Shown: one piece after another, positions 51,187 through 59,523 of the stretch
Position numbering within the stretch: the stretch's first letter is position 1
Layout: each line of letters begins with the position of its first letter
Assembly (NCBI GenBank): GCA_900471925.1
Contig: UCGV01000024.1
Coordinates: forward strand, 248,001-312,000
Reading direction: 5' to 3'
Source of the DNA: Hyphomicrobiales bacterium
GTDB lineage: Bacteria; Pseudomonadota; Alphaproteobacteria; Rhizobiales; Rhizobiaceae
DNA length: 64,000 nt
Notes under the pieces: generated by a model
Databases searched by the model: none
Told to the model about the DNA's origin: nothing
Seen by the model: only the letters and a program-made list of their open reading frames with translations
Translations under genes and position numbers: made by a program

Positions 51187-53025
51187 ATGACGACCAGCCG
51201 CAGAAAGGGAATCTTTCGTTCCATCGGCTCCAAAATTCTTGCGATCCAGATATCGTCAAGCATTGCGATTGCCGGTGTTATCGGAGGTGGCGCCTATTAT
51301 GGCATGAATGCCATGACGGAATCGATGAAGTCCATCTATGATGACCGCGTCGTTCCCTTGCAGCAGCTGAAGCTGGTCTCGGATGCATATGCGGTCAGCA
51401 TCGTCGACACGACGCACAAGCTGCATGCCGACAAGCTCGACTGGCAGCAGGCCGAGACCAATATCGAAAGCGCCAAGCATACGATATCGGATCAGTGGTC
51501 GGCTTATCTTGCGACGGAGCTGACGCCGCAGGAAAGCGTGATTGCCGAAAAGGTAAAGAGCGATATGGCCCGGTCCGACGTCAAGGTCGCCGAGCTGCAG
51601 GATATCGTGAAGGCGCAGGACGTCGCCAAGCTCGATAGCTTCGCCAAGAACGATCTCTATCCCGCCATCGACCCCACGACGGAAGGCATCGGCAAGCTGA
51701 CGGAATACCAGCTGGAAGCCGCCAAGGAACTGAGAGAGCAGGGCATCGACCTCTTCCACTCTCTCATTCAGTTGACCGTCATCACCGGTCTTCTGATCAC
51801 GATTGCCGCCATCGCTGTCGTCATCTTCGTGACCAACGCGATCAAGCGGAACCTTTCCGTCGCTACGGAGCTTGCGAGTGCCGTGGCGCAGGGGGATGTC
51901 TCCGCGACCGCTTCGGTCAACTCGAACGATGAGGTCAAGGATCTTGTCGATGCGCTCAATACGATGACTGCCAATCTTCGCGATACGGCCAATATCGCTG
52001 ACAAGATCTCCAACGGCGATCTGACGGTTACGCCGAAGCCGCTTTCCGACAAGGATGTGCTCGGGCTATCGCTTGAAAGCATGGTCGAGCGCCTGCGTGG
52101 CGTTGTTGCCGATGCGCTGTCGGCGGCCGAGAATGTCTCTGCCGGCAGCCAGGAACTCTCGGCGAGCGCCGAACAGGTGTCGCAGGGTGCGACCGAACAG
52201 GCTTCGTCGGCCGAAGAAGCTTCCTCTTCGATGGAAGAGATGGCTTCGAACATCAAGCAGAACGCCGACAACGCAGCCCAGACCGAGAAGATTGCCCGCC
52301 AGTCCGCCAAGGATGCCGAAGTTTCCGGCGAAGCGGTTGCCCGCGCTGTTCAGGCCATGCGCACGATTGCCGAGAAGATCGGCATCGTTCAGGAGATTGC
52401 CCGCCAGACGGACCTGCTCGCTTTGAACGCTGCCGTCGAAGCCGCTCGTGCAGGTGAGCATGGCAAGGGCTTTGCGGTCGTTGCCTCGGAAGTGCGCAAG
52501 CTCGCCGAACGCAGCCAGTCCGCGGCCGCTGAAATCAGCGCCATGTCGGGCGATACGGTGAAGGCTGCCCAGGAGGCCGGCGATATGCTCGGTCGTCTGG
52601 TTCCGGATATCCGCAAGACCGCCGAGCTGGTTTCGGAAATTAGTGCTGCCTGCCGCGAGCAGGATATCGGTGCAGCGCAGATCAACGAAGCGATCCAGCA
52701 GCTTGACAAGGTGACCCAGCAGAACTCCGGCGCATCGGAAGAAATGTCGGCAACGTCGGAAGAGCTCGCTACCCAGGCGGAAGAGCTGCAGGCTTCGATC
52801 GCCTTCTTCAAGGTGGACACGAGCGGCAATCGCCATTCGCGCACCCCTGCCGCCAAGGTTTCCGTCCGCAGCCCGGTTTCCGCTGCCAGCCGCAAGCCTG
52901 TCGGCAAGAAGACAACGGCCGCCAATTCGGTCGCTTCCCAGCAGGCAAGGGCGAAGGGCTTTGCTCTCGACCTCTCCATGGGCGGCCCCGATGACGGCGA
53001 CGCGGAGTTCAAGGAAAGCGCGTAA
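51187..53025 (+). CDS. Methyl-accepting chemotaxis protein 4, two HAMP units
   Basis: A 612-residue receptor whose N-terminus differs from the others (MTTSRRKGIFRSIGSKILAI, then TM1 about 16-38). The periplasmic part is of the long four-helix type with ALREQG-like EAAKELREQGIDLFHSLI before TM2 (about 193-216). One HAMP (GDVSATASVNSNDEVKDL) plus one 39-residue unit at residue 277 (GDLTVTPKPLSDKDVLG) lead to the common signalling domain. The tail GFALDLSMGGPD ends in FKESA. It starts 50 bases after receptor 3; this is the only receptor junction without an obvious hairpin. Confidence 0.92.
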   Translation: MTTSRRKGIFRSIGSKILAIQISSSIAIAGVIGGGAYYGMNAMTESMKSIYDDRVVPLQQLKLVSDAYAVSIVDTTHKLHADKLDWQQAETNIESAKHTISDQWSAYLATELTPQESVIAEKVKSDMARSDVKVAELQDIVKAQDVAKLDSFAKNDLYPAIDPTTEGIGKLTEYQLEAAKELREQGIDLFHSLIQLTVITGLLITIAAIAVVIFVTNAIKRNLSVATELASAVAQGDVSATASVNSNDEVKDLVDALNTMTANLRDTANIADKISNGDLTVTPKPLSDKDVLGLSLESMVERLRGVVADALSAAENVSAGSQELSASAEQVSQGATEQASSAEEASSSMEEMASNIKQNADNAAQTEKIARQSAKDAEVSGEAVARAVQAMRTIAEKIGIVQEIARQTDLLALNAAVEAARAGEHGKGFAVVASEVRKLAERSQSAAAEISAMSGDTVKAAQEAGDMLGRLVPDIRKTAELVSEISAACREQDIGAAQINEAIQQLDKVTQQNSGASEEMSATSEELATQAEELQASIAFFKVDTSGNRHSRTPAAKVSVRSPVSAASRKPVGKKTTAANSVASQQARAKGFALDLSMGGPDDGDAEFKESA

Positions 53026-53045
53026 GCGGGCTCGACGATGATTAT

Positions 53046-53069
53046 CCGCGGACCGTCAGCGGTCCGCGG
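53046..53069 (+). other. Hairpin behind receptor gene 4
   Basis: CCGCGGACC and GGTCCGCGG form a perfect 9-bp stem around GTCAGC, without a T run. Confidence 0.55.
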
Positions 53070-53109
53070 CGCATAAATCCAAACGAATAGTGGTTTGAGG
53101 AATAATCCA

Positions 53110-55500
53110 ATGCGCTTTACGATCAAGGTCAAATTGACCCTAGCTTTCGGGCTTCTCATTGCAGTTACGATCTGTTGCGCGCTGTTCGGCATGCGCGGCG
53201 TCAGCATGGTCGCTTCGATGCAGGACGATCTCCTGACCGGCCCGGTCCGTCAGGATGGTTATGCCTCCAACCTCGCTCGTTCCTTTGATAGCCTGGGGCT
53301 TGCCGAGGCCGATCTGTTGCTTGCGACCACTCCGGAACGCATGAACCATGCCGTCGAGGAGATGGATGCGCAGCGCAAGGCCTTTGAAGGCGCGCTGAAA
53401 GAGGGTGAAGAGAACTCGCCTGAGGAGTTCAAGAAGAAGTGGGACGACATCCACGATTTCTGGACGGATTACGCTCGCCTCAACGACAAGATCCGCGAAC
53501 TCGCCCTGGGCGGCCAGCGCGAACAGGCGGTCGAGGTCAACCAGACCGAAGGCAATGTCGCTTCCGACAAGCTAGATGCCCTGACCGAAGGCCTCGCCGG
53601 CCAGACGCGCGAAGCGATCAATGCCGGCGATGAGGCTGCCGATGCCGCTTTCCGCAGCACCTATTCGATGCTGATCATCATTGCCGGTGTCGGCACGGTG
53701 CTGTCGATCCTTGCTGCGCTCTGGATCGCTATCGACATCATCCGCGGTCTGGCCAAGGTTCGCAGCGCTGCGGATGCAGTCGCGATCGGTGATCTCGAAC
53801 AGACGATCCAGGTCAAGACGAACGACGAGATCAGGGATCTCGTCAACACGATGAACGTCATGACCGCCAATCTGCGCGGCACTGCCGACGTCGCGAACCG
53901 GATTGCTTCCGGTGACCTTTCGGTCGAAACCAAGCCCCTGTCCGACAAGGATACACTCGGCTTCGCCATGCGCGACATGGTAAAGAATCTTCAGACCACG
54001 GCCGGTGTTGCCGACCAGATCGCTAACGGCGATCTCTCGGTCACCGTGAAGCCGCTGTCGGACAAGGACGTGCTCGGCCACTCCATGCAGAACATGGTGG
54101 TGAACCTGCGCGCGACTGCAGACGCCGCGGACAAGATCTCCGAAGGCGATCTTTCGGTTGTCGTCAAGCCGCTGTCGGATAAGGACACGCTCGGGCTTGC
54201 GATGCAGAGCATGGTCAAGAACCTGCGTGAGACGGCCGGTGTCGCCGAACAGATTTCCAATGGCGATCTTTCCGTTACCGTGAAGCCGCTGTCGGACAAG
54301 GATACGCTCGGCCTCGCAATGCGCGGTATGGTGACGAACCTGCGGGTGACCGCCGGCGTCGCCGAGCAGATCTCGAACGGTGACCTCTCGGTAGCGGTGA
54401 AGCCGCTGTCCGAGAAGGATACGCTTGCTCTCGCGATGCAGAGCATGGTGTTGAACCTTCGCGCGACCGCCGAAGTGGCCAATCTGATCGCCGGCGGTGA
54501 TCTGACGGTTTCGCCGAAGCCGCTTTCCGACAAGGATACGCTTGGTCTCGCGCTGGAGCGGATGGTCGAGCGTCTGCGCGGTGTCGTTGCTGACGCGATC
54601 GCCGCTGCCGAGAATGTTTCTTCGGGCAGCCAGGAGCTTTCGGCAAGCTCCGAACAGGTCTCCCAGGGTGCCACCGAACAGGCTGCTTCCGCTGAAGAAG
54701 CATCGGCGTCGATGGAAGAAATGGCGGCCAACATCAAGCAGAACGCCGACAACGCCGCCCAGACCGAGAAGATCGCCCGTCAGTCCGCCAAGGATGCCGA
54801 GGCAAGCGGCGGCGCCGTCAATCGTGCCGTTGAAGCCATGCAGACGATCGCCGTGAAGATAGGCATCGTTCAGGAAATCGCCCGCCAGACGGACCTGCTC
54901 GCTTTGAACGCCGCCGTCGAAGCCGCTCGCGCCGGTGAACACGGCAAGGGTTTTGCCGTGGTTGCGTCGGAAGTGCGCAAGCTGGCCGAACGCAGTCAGT
55001 CGGCCGCTGCCGAGATTTCCTCCATGTCGAGCGACACGGTGAAAGCCGCCCAGGAAGCCGGCGACATGCTTGGCCGCCTGGTGCCGGATATCCGCAAGAC
55101 CGCGGAGCTGGTTTCGGAAATCAGCGCCGCCTGCCGTGAGCAGGATATTGGTGCGGCTCAGATCAACGAGTCGATCCAGCAGCTCGACAAGGTGACCCAG
55201 CAAAATGCGGGTGCTTCGGAAGAAATGTCTGCAACTTCGGAAGAACTCGCAACCCAGGCCGAAGAACTGCAGGCGTCCATCTCCTTCTTCAGAATCGAGA
55301 CGACGGGTACCCGGCAGGGCAGGACCGCGACGGCGAAAATGCCGGCACGCAACGTGGCCCAGCCCGGTCGCAAGACCGCCGTCCAGTCTCCGGCCGGACA
55401 ATCGCTCTCCGGTCAGCAGGCCCGGCTCAAAGGGTTTGCCCTCGACATGTCCATGGGTGGCCCCGATGACGGGGATGCCGAGTTCAAGGAAAGCGCCTGA
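53110..55500 (+). CDS. Methyl-accepting chemotaxis protein 5, seven HAMP units
   Basis: A 796-residue receptor, the longest of the array. TM1 is about residues 9-30, TM2 about 190-212. The first HAMP (AIGDLEQTIQVKTNDEIRD) is followed by six 39-residue units beginning at residues 268, 307, 346, 385, 424 and 463, each of the type GDLSVxxKPLSDKDTLG. The last joins the common signalling domain. The tail is GFALDMSMGGPDDGDAEF then KESA. The sensor domain has an acidic patch (EEMDAQRKAFEGALKEGEEN). ATG 53110 has GAGGA upstream; a TTG five codons earlier is less likely. Confidence 0.93.
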   Translation: MRFTIKVKLTLAFGLLIAVTICCALFGMRGVSMVASMQDDLLTGPVRQDGYASNLARSFDSLGLAEADLLLATTPERMNHAVEEMDAQRKAFEGALKEGEENSPEEFKKKWDDIHDFWTDYARLNDKIRELALGGQREQAVEVNQTEGNVASDKLDALTEGLAGQTREAINAGDEAADAAFRSTYSMLIIIAGVGTVLSILAALWIAIDIIRGLAKVRSAADAVAIGDLEQTIQVKTNDEIRDLVNTMNVMTANLRGTADVANRIASGDLSVETKPLSDKDTLGFAMRDMVKNLQTTAGVADQIANGDLSVTVKPLSDKDVLGHSMQNMVVNLRATADAADKISEGDLSVVVKPLSDKDTLGLAMQSMVKNLRETAGVAEQISNGDLSVTVKPLSDKDTLGLAMRGMVTNLRVTAGVAEQISNGDLSVAVKPLSEKDTLALAMQSMVLNLRATAEVANLIAGGDLTVSPKPLSDKDTLGLALERMVERLRGVVADAIAAAENVSSGSQELSASSEQVSQGATEQAASAEEASASMEEMAANIKQNADNAAQTEKIARQSAKDAEASGGAVNRAVEAMQTIAVKIGIVQEIARQTDLLALNAAVEAARAGEHGKGFAVVASEVRKLAERSQSAAAEISSMSSDTVKAAQEAGDMLGRLVPDIRKTAELVSEISAACREQDIGAAQINESIQQLDKVTQQNAGASEEMSATSEELATQAEELQASISFFRIETTGTRQGRTATAKMPARNVAQPGRKTAVQSPAGQSLSGQQARLKGFALDMSMGGPDDGDAEFKESA
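53911..54612 (+). repeat. Six tandem 117-bp units encoding HAMP repeats
   Basis: In-frame repeats of 39 codons inside receptor 5. Units start at 53911, 54028, 54145, 54262, 54379 and 54496. The DNA core encoding KPLSDKDTLG is conserved with silent changes, so the copies have diverged at synonymous sites and are not a recent slippage product. Confidence 0.9.
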
Positions 55501-55527
55501 GCATTCAGGCCTTCCGAAATGTTAACA

Positions 55528-55551
55528 GGCGTCCCCGATAATGGGGGCGCC
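55528..55551 (+). other. Hairpin behind receptor gene 5
   Basis: GGCGTCCCC and GGGGGCGCC form a 9-bp stem with one G-T pair around GATAAT. No T run follows, and the second cheW starts 24 bases later. Confidence 0.5.
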
Positions 55552-55575
55552 CGAATCCAACGAAAGCGCTTGATC

Positions 55576-56052
55576 ATGGCAACAACATCTCTGGAAGCTC
55601 AATTCGTGACCTTCAGCCTGGGTGAGGAGATCTTCGCCGTTCCGGTGGAGGTGGTGCGCGAAATCCTCGACTATGCGGAAGCCTTCAAGATTCCGAATGG
55701 TCCCGACTACCTGCTCGGCCTGCGCGATGTGCGCGGCCAGGGCGTGCCGACGATCGACCTGCGCCTGAAGCTCGGCATGTCGAAGACGGTGCCGACGTCG
55801 CATACCCGCGTGCTGGTGCTCGACGTTCCGATGGGAGACCGCCTTCTGACGCTCGGCCTCGTTGCCGACCGCGTCTTCGAAGTGACGCCGTTCCGTCGCG
55901 ATCAGATCGAATCCGCGCCCGATATCGGCGTGCGCTGGCGGTCGGACTACATCGCCGGCGTCGTGCGCCGCGAGAACGGCTTCGTCGTCATCGTGGATCT
56001 TGCCCGGCTTCTGTCGCGCGAGGACGCCACTGTACTGCAATCGGCCGCCTAA
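55576..56052 (+). CDS. cheW: Chemotaxis coupling protein CheW (second copy)
   Basis: A 158-residue CheW domain: FVTFSLGEEIFAVPVEVVREIL, YLLGLRDVRGQGVPTIDLRL and LTLGLVADRVFEVTPF, with RWRSDYIAGVVRRENGFVVI near the end. It is clearly different from the CheW at 44363, so it is not a recent duplicate. ATG 55576 fits the family N-terminus; the ribosome site is weak. It is followed by cheR after 32 bases. Confidence 0.93.
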   Translation: MATTSLEAQFVTFSLGEEIFAVPVEVVREILDYAEAFKIPNGPDYLLGLRDVRGQGVPTIDLRLKLGMSKTVPTSHTRVLVLDVPMGDRLLTLGLVADRVFEVTPFRRDQIESAPDIGVRWRSDYIAGVVRRENGFVVIVDLARLLSREDATVLQSAA

Positions 56053-56084
56053 GGCCCTCAAGACTACCCGGAGCGTTGCGCGTT

Positions 56085-56939
56085 ATGAGTATGGCAGCGG
56101 TAGAAGCCCAGTTGCCGGGCGACAGGATCAGCAAGCGGAATTTCGACAAGCTTGCACGGTTCATCTACGATTACAGCGGCATCAAGATGCCGCCGACGAA
56201 ACTGACGATGCTGGAGGGCCGGCTGCGCCGGCGCCTGCGCGCCACCCGTCATTCAAGCTTCGACGACTATTGCGATTTCCTGTTCAACGAGGGTGGTCTC
56301 GAACACGAGACCGTCTATCTGATCGACGTCGTAACGACCAACAAGACCGACTTCTTCCGCGAAGCCAAGCACTTCGAATATATGCAGACGGTTGCTCTTC
56401 CGGCACTCGCCGATAGCGGCGTACGGACCATCCGCACGTGGAGTTCCGCCTGCTCGACGGGCGCCGAGCCCTATACGATGGCGATGGTGCTGGCCGAATT
56501 CACCGAGGGTCGAAGCGATCTCTCCTATAATGTGCTGGCAACCGATCTTTCCACCGACGTGTTGCAGACCGCGCGCAGAGGAATTTATGCGGAAGATCTG
56601 GTGGCTCCAGTGCCGCGGGACCTGCAGAAGAAATATGTCATGGTCGCCAAGCAGCAGGGTCGGCGCGAGGTTCGTATCTCGCCGAAGCTGCGCACCCGCG
56701 TCGGCTTCGCCCGCATGAACCTGATGGATGAGAAATATCCGATCGGCGACATGATGCATCTGATCTTTTGCCGCAACGTGCTGATCTACTTCGACAAGCA
56801 GACACAGTCGGGCGTTCTCACCCGCCTTTGCGATTGCCTTGCGAAGGGTGGTTACATGTTCATCGGCCACTCGGAATCGATTACCGGCTTCGACCTTCCC
56901 CTGAAGCAGGTTTCGAATACGGTGTTCCAGCGCATCTGA
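56085..56939 (+). CDS. cheR: Chemoreceptor methyltransferase CheR
   Basis: Methylates receptor glutamates with S-adenosylmethionine. The 284-residue protein has the helical N-terminal domain (FDKLARFIYDYSGIKMPPTK, MLEGRLRRRLRA), TTNKTDFFREAKHF, the SAM-binding WSSACSTGAEPYTMAMVL, ATDLSTDVLQTARRGIY, LIFCRNVLIYFD and the end YMFIGHSESITGF. ATG 56085 was chosen with GGAG 12 bases upstream; ATG 56091 is possible. cheB starts 9 bases after its stop codon. Confidence 0.95.
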   Translation: MSMAAVEAQLPGDRISKRNFDKLARFIYDYSGIKMPPTKLTMLEGRLRRRLRATRHSSFDDYCDFLFNEGGLEHETVYLIDVVTTNKTDFFREAKHFEYMQTVALPALADSGVRTIRTWSSACSTGAEPYTMAMVLAEFTEGRSDLSYNVLATDLSTDVLQTARRGIYAEDLVAPVPRDLQKKYVMVAKQQGRREVRISPKLRTRVGFARMNLMDEKYPIGDMMHLIFCRNVLIYFDKQTQSGVLTRLCDCLAKGGYMFIGHSESITGFDLPLKQVSNTVFQRI

Positions 56940-56948
56940 GAGGGTTCC

Positions 56949-58046
56949 ATGACCAAAAAAGTCCGCGTCCTCATCATCGACGATTCCGCCAGCGTCAGAC
57001 AGACGCTGACACGCGTGCTGGAGGAAGACCCGGAGATCGAAGTGATGGGCGTAGCCTCCGATCCGTTCATGGCGGCGCGCAAACTTCAGGAAGAGGTACC
57101 CGACGTCATCACGCTCGATGTCGAGATGCCGCGCATGGATGGTATCACGTTCCTGCGCAAGCTCATGTCGCAACGGCCGATCCCGGTCGTCATGTGTTCC
57201 TCGCTGACGGAGGTCGGTTCGGAAACCCTGCTTCAGGCGCTTGAGGCCGGCGCTGTCGACGTCATCCTCAAGTCGAAGATCGGCGCAGCCGACAGCCTCG
57301 CAGACGATGCGATGCGTATCCGCGAAGTGGTCAAAAGTGCTTCGCATGCCCGGCTTGGCAATGTGCGTCGTGCAGCGGCCAGCGTTCGCTCTGCCTCGGC
57401 GGAAGGGCCTGCCAAGAAGCTGACTGCCGATGCTATGCTGCCGCCGCCCACCGGCCGCGCCATGGCGAAGACGACGGAAATGGTCGTCTGCGTCGGCGCC
57501 TCGACCGGGGGAACGGAGGCCCTGCGCGAATTCCTGGAGGCGCTGCCGGCGAATGCGCCTGGAATGGTGATCGTCCAGCACATGCCGGAGAAATTCACCG
57601 CGGCTTTTGCCAAGCGGCTGAATGGTCTCTGCGAGGTCGAAGTCAAGGAAGCGGCCGATGGTGATCCGGTACTGCGCGGTCACGTGCTGATTGCGCCTGG
57701 CGACAAGCACATGCTGCTCGAGCGTCAGGGCGCGCGCTACTATGTTTCGGTCAAGCCGGGTCCGCTGGTTTCCCGTCACCGCCCGTCCGTCGATGTGCTC
57801 TTCCGTTCCGCTGCCCGGTCCGCCGGCTCGAACGCGATGGGCATCATCATGACGGGAATGGGGGACGATGGTGCGCGCGGCATGCTGGAGATGCATCAGG
57901 CCGGCGCCTACACGGTCGCGCAGGATGAGGCGACCTCCATCGTTTTCGGCATGCCGAAGGAGGCGATCGCCAAGGGCGGTGTCGACCGTATCCTGCCGCT
58001 CGACCAGATCGCTCGCGAAGTGCTGATCACGCAGCAGAAATCGTAA
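56949..58046 (+). CDS. cheB: Chemotaxis methylesterase/deamidase CheB
   Basis: Demethylates receptors when phosphorylated by CheA. The 365-residue protein has a receiver (Asp57 in LDVEMPRMDG), a linker of about 50 residues, and the methylesterase domain with Ser185 (VGASTGGTEAL), His211 (VQHMPEKFTAAFA) and Asp307 (MTGMGDDGARG). The full catalytic set is present. It is the last gene of the operon, followed by a terminator. Confidence 0.96.
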   Translation: MTKKVRVLIIDDSASVRQTLTRVLEEDPEIEVMGVASDPFMAARKLQEEVPDVITLDVEMPRMDGITFLRKLMSQRPIPVVMCSSLTEVGSETLLQALEAGAVDVILKSKIGAADSLADDAMRIREVVKSASHARLGNVRRAAASVRSASAEGPAKKLTADAMLPPPTGRAMAKTTEMVVCVGASTGGTEALREFLEALPANAPGMVIVQHMPEKFTAAFAKRLNGLCEVEVKEAADGDPVLRGHVLIAPGDKHMLLERQGARYYVSVKPGPLVSRHRPSVDVLFRSAARSAGSNAMGIIMTGMGDDGARGMLEMHQAGAYTVAQDEATSIVFGMPKEAIAKGGVDRILPLDQIAREVLITQQKS

Positions 58047-58066
58047 GCTTCGACTGCTCTACGACA

Positions 58067-58098
58067 AAACGGCGGCGCTTCTGCGCCGCCGTTTGCGT
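58067..58098 (+). terminator. Terminator of the chemosensory operon
   Basis: AAACGGCGGCGC and GCGCCGCCGTTT form a perfect 12-bp stem around TTCT, followed by GCGTTT. It lies 20 bases after cheB. Confidence 0.88.
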
Positions 58099-58106
58099 TT
58101 ATGGCC

Positions 58107-58847
58107 TCAGGCCAGATAACCGCCATCGATCGTCAGGCTCGCGCCGGTGATGAATGAGGCTTCGGGGCTTGCGAGATAGGCGGCGAAGCTCGCGATTTCC
58201 CTGTCCTCACCGATGCGGCCGAGTGCGATGACCTGTTTCAGCATCTCATGGCTCGCTTCGTCCGAATTCATGTCGGTCTTCGTCGGGCCGGGCTGGATAT
58301 TGTTGACGGTGATGCCGCGTGGGCCAAGATCGCGGGCAAGGCCGCGCGTCATGGCGGCGACCGCTCCCTTCGTCATGGAATAGACCGATGCGGTCGGAAA
58401 GCCGCTCCGCTCGGCGACGACACTGCCGATGGTGATGATCCGCCCGCCTGATTTCATGTGACGTGCGGCCGCCTGGGCGCCGGCAAAGACGGCGCGGACA
58501 TTGACCGCGAACATGCGATCGAAATCCTCGAGAGGAAAATCATCGACCGTGCCCCGCAGGAGGATGCCAGCGCTGTTGACGAGGATATCGATGCCGCCGA
58601 ACGCCGAAACGGTCTTCTCGACCGCATCCTGGACTGCTTTTGGATCGCCGCTGTCTGCCTTGATCGCCAGTGCCTTGGCGCCCTGCGCCTCGATATCGTC
58701 GACGATGGCCTTCGCCTTGTCGCCGGACGCTGAGTACGTGAAGGCTACCGTGGCGCCGTCGCTGCTGAGGCGGCGGACGATTGCCGCGCCGATGCCACGC
58801 GAGCCGCCGGTGACGAGGGCGACCTTGCCTGCAAGTGGTTGGGACAT
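58107..58847 (-). CDS. Short-chain dehydrogenase/reductase
   Basis: A 246-residue classical SDR: TGGSRGIGAAIVRRL, LVNSAGILLRG, the serine in TIGSVVAERSG, YSMTKGAVAAMTRGLARDLG with Tyr and Lys, and the tail SLTIDGGYLA. It resembles the FabG-like/3-oxoacyl-ACP reductase group often controlled by TetR regulators. ATG 58847 has GGAATA upstream. The tetR gene lies 76 bases upstream on the same strand, and the gap contains an operator-like sequence. Confidence 0.9.
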   Translation of the reverse strand: MSQPLAGKVALVTGGSRGIGAAIVRRLSSDGATVAFTYSASGDKAKAIVDDIEAQGAKALAIKADSGDPKAVQDAVEKTVSAFGGIDILVNSAGILLRGTVDDFPLEDFDRMFAVNVRAVFAGAQAAARHMKSGGRIITIGSVVAERSGFPTASVYSMTKGAVAAMTRGLARDLGPRGITVNNIQPGPTKTDMNSDEASHEMLKQVIALGRIGEDREIASFAAYLASPEASFITGASLTIDGGYLA

Positions 58848-58869
58848 TGTTATTCCTTTCATTTTTTTG

Positions 58870-58886
58870 GACTGACTGGTCTAGAA
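58870..58886. promoter_or_regulatory. TetR operator-like site before the SDR gene
   Basis: GACTGACTGGTCTAGAA, with palindromic ends GAC-N6-GTC, lies 23-39 bases upstream of the SDR ATG. It matches 13 of 17 bases of the site at 59524-59540. Confidence 0.55.
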
Positions 58887-58923
58887 TTGCGCATGCGAAA
58901 TCGAAATTGAGGTTCTGGCCGTT

Positions 58924-59502
58924 TTACTGGAGGCTTCGGATGGCGAGGCGAGCTATGGCGCGGAGAGTGTCAGGGGAGGCGCCGTTTCGGGCACTCACCT
59001 TCATGCCTGACAGGGTCGCGCCCAGGAACTGGACGGCATCGATAGTCTCGACATCGTCAGCGACTTCGCCGCGCTTCTTGCCTTCCTCTAGGATTGCCTG
59101 GATCGCGGTGGAAAGCAGACGGGATGCCTTGTCGGTGAGACCTGAAACTTCTTTGTCCGTTCGTCCGAACTCGCAGACAGCACTGACGCCGAGGCAGCCG
59201 CGGCCGGCTTCCGTTTCCGGGCGGGATGCAAATGCAATAAGAGTGTCTTCCAGAGCCTTCAAGGGCGTGGCATCGCGGCGCAAGTCGGCGACGAGTGCGG
59301 AGACGCTGTCGGTATTGTAGCGGTCGAGGGCCGCCAGATAGAGGCTGCGCTTGTCGCCGAACGTATCATACATGCTTTGCCGGCTGATTTTCATGGCCGA
59401 CAGCAATGCGTCCGTCGAGGTGCCTTCATAGCCATGTTCGGTGAACACGGAGATGGCCGCCTTGAGTGCGGTATCGCGATCGAATTCCTTATGCCTTGCC
59501 AT
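58924..59502 (-). CDS. TetR-family regulator
   Basis: A 192-residue regulator. The HTH (about residues 8-55) reads FDRDTALKAAISVFTEHGYE and MKISRQSMYDTFGDKRSLYL. The C-terminal domain has CLGVSAVCEFGRTDKEV and a TetR_C-like AVQFLGATLSGMKVSARNG. It lies upstream of the SDR gene on the same strand, with similar sites before both genes, so it likely represses itself and the SDR. The ligand is unknown. Confidence 0.9.
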   Translation of the reverse strand: MARHKEFDRDTALKAAISVFTEHGYEGTSTDALLSAMKISRQSMYDTFGDKRSLYLAALDRYNTDSVSALVADLRRDATPLKALEDTLIAFASRPETEAGRGCLGVSAVCEFGRTDKEVSGLTDKASRLLSTAIQAILEEGKKRGEVADDVETIDAVQFLGATLSGMKVSARNGASPDTLRAIARLAIRSLQ

Positions 59503-59523
59503 GGCGTCTCAATATGCTTTTCA

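Noticed and set aside
53572..55401. Minus-strand frame of about 600 codons across receptor 5
   Set aside because: Its repeats only mirror the HAMP repeats of the real gene on the other strand.
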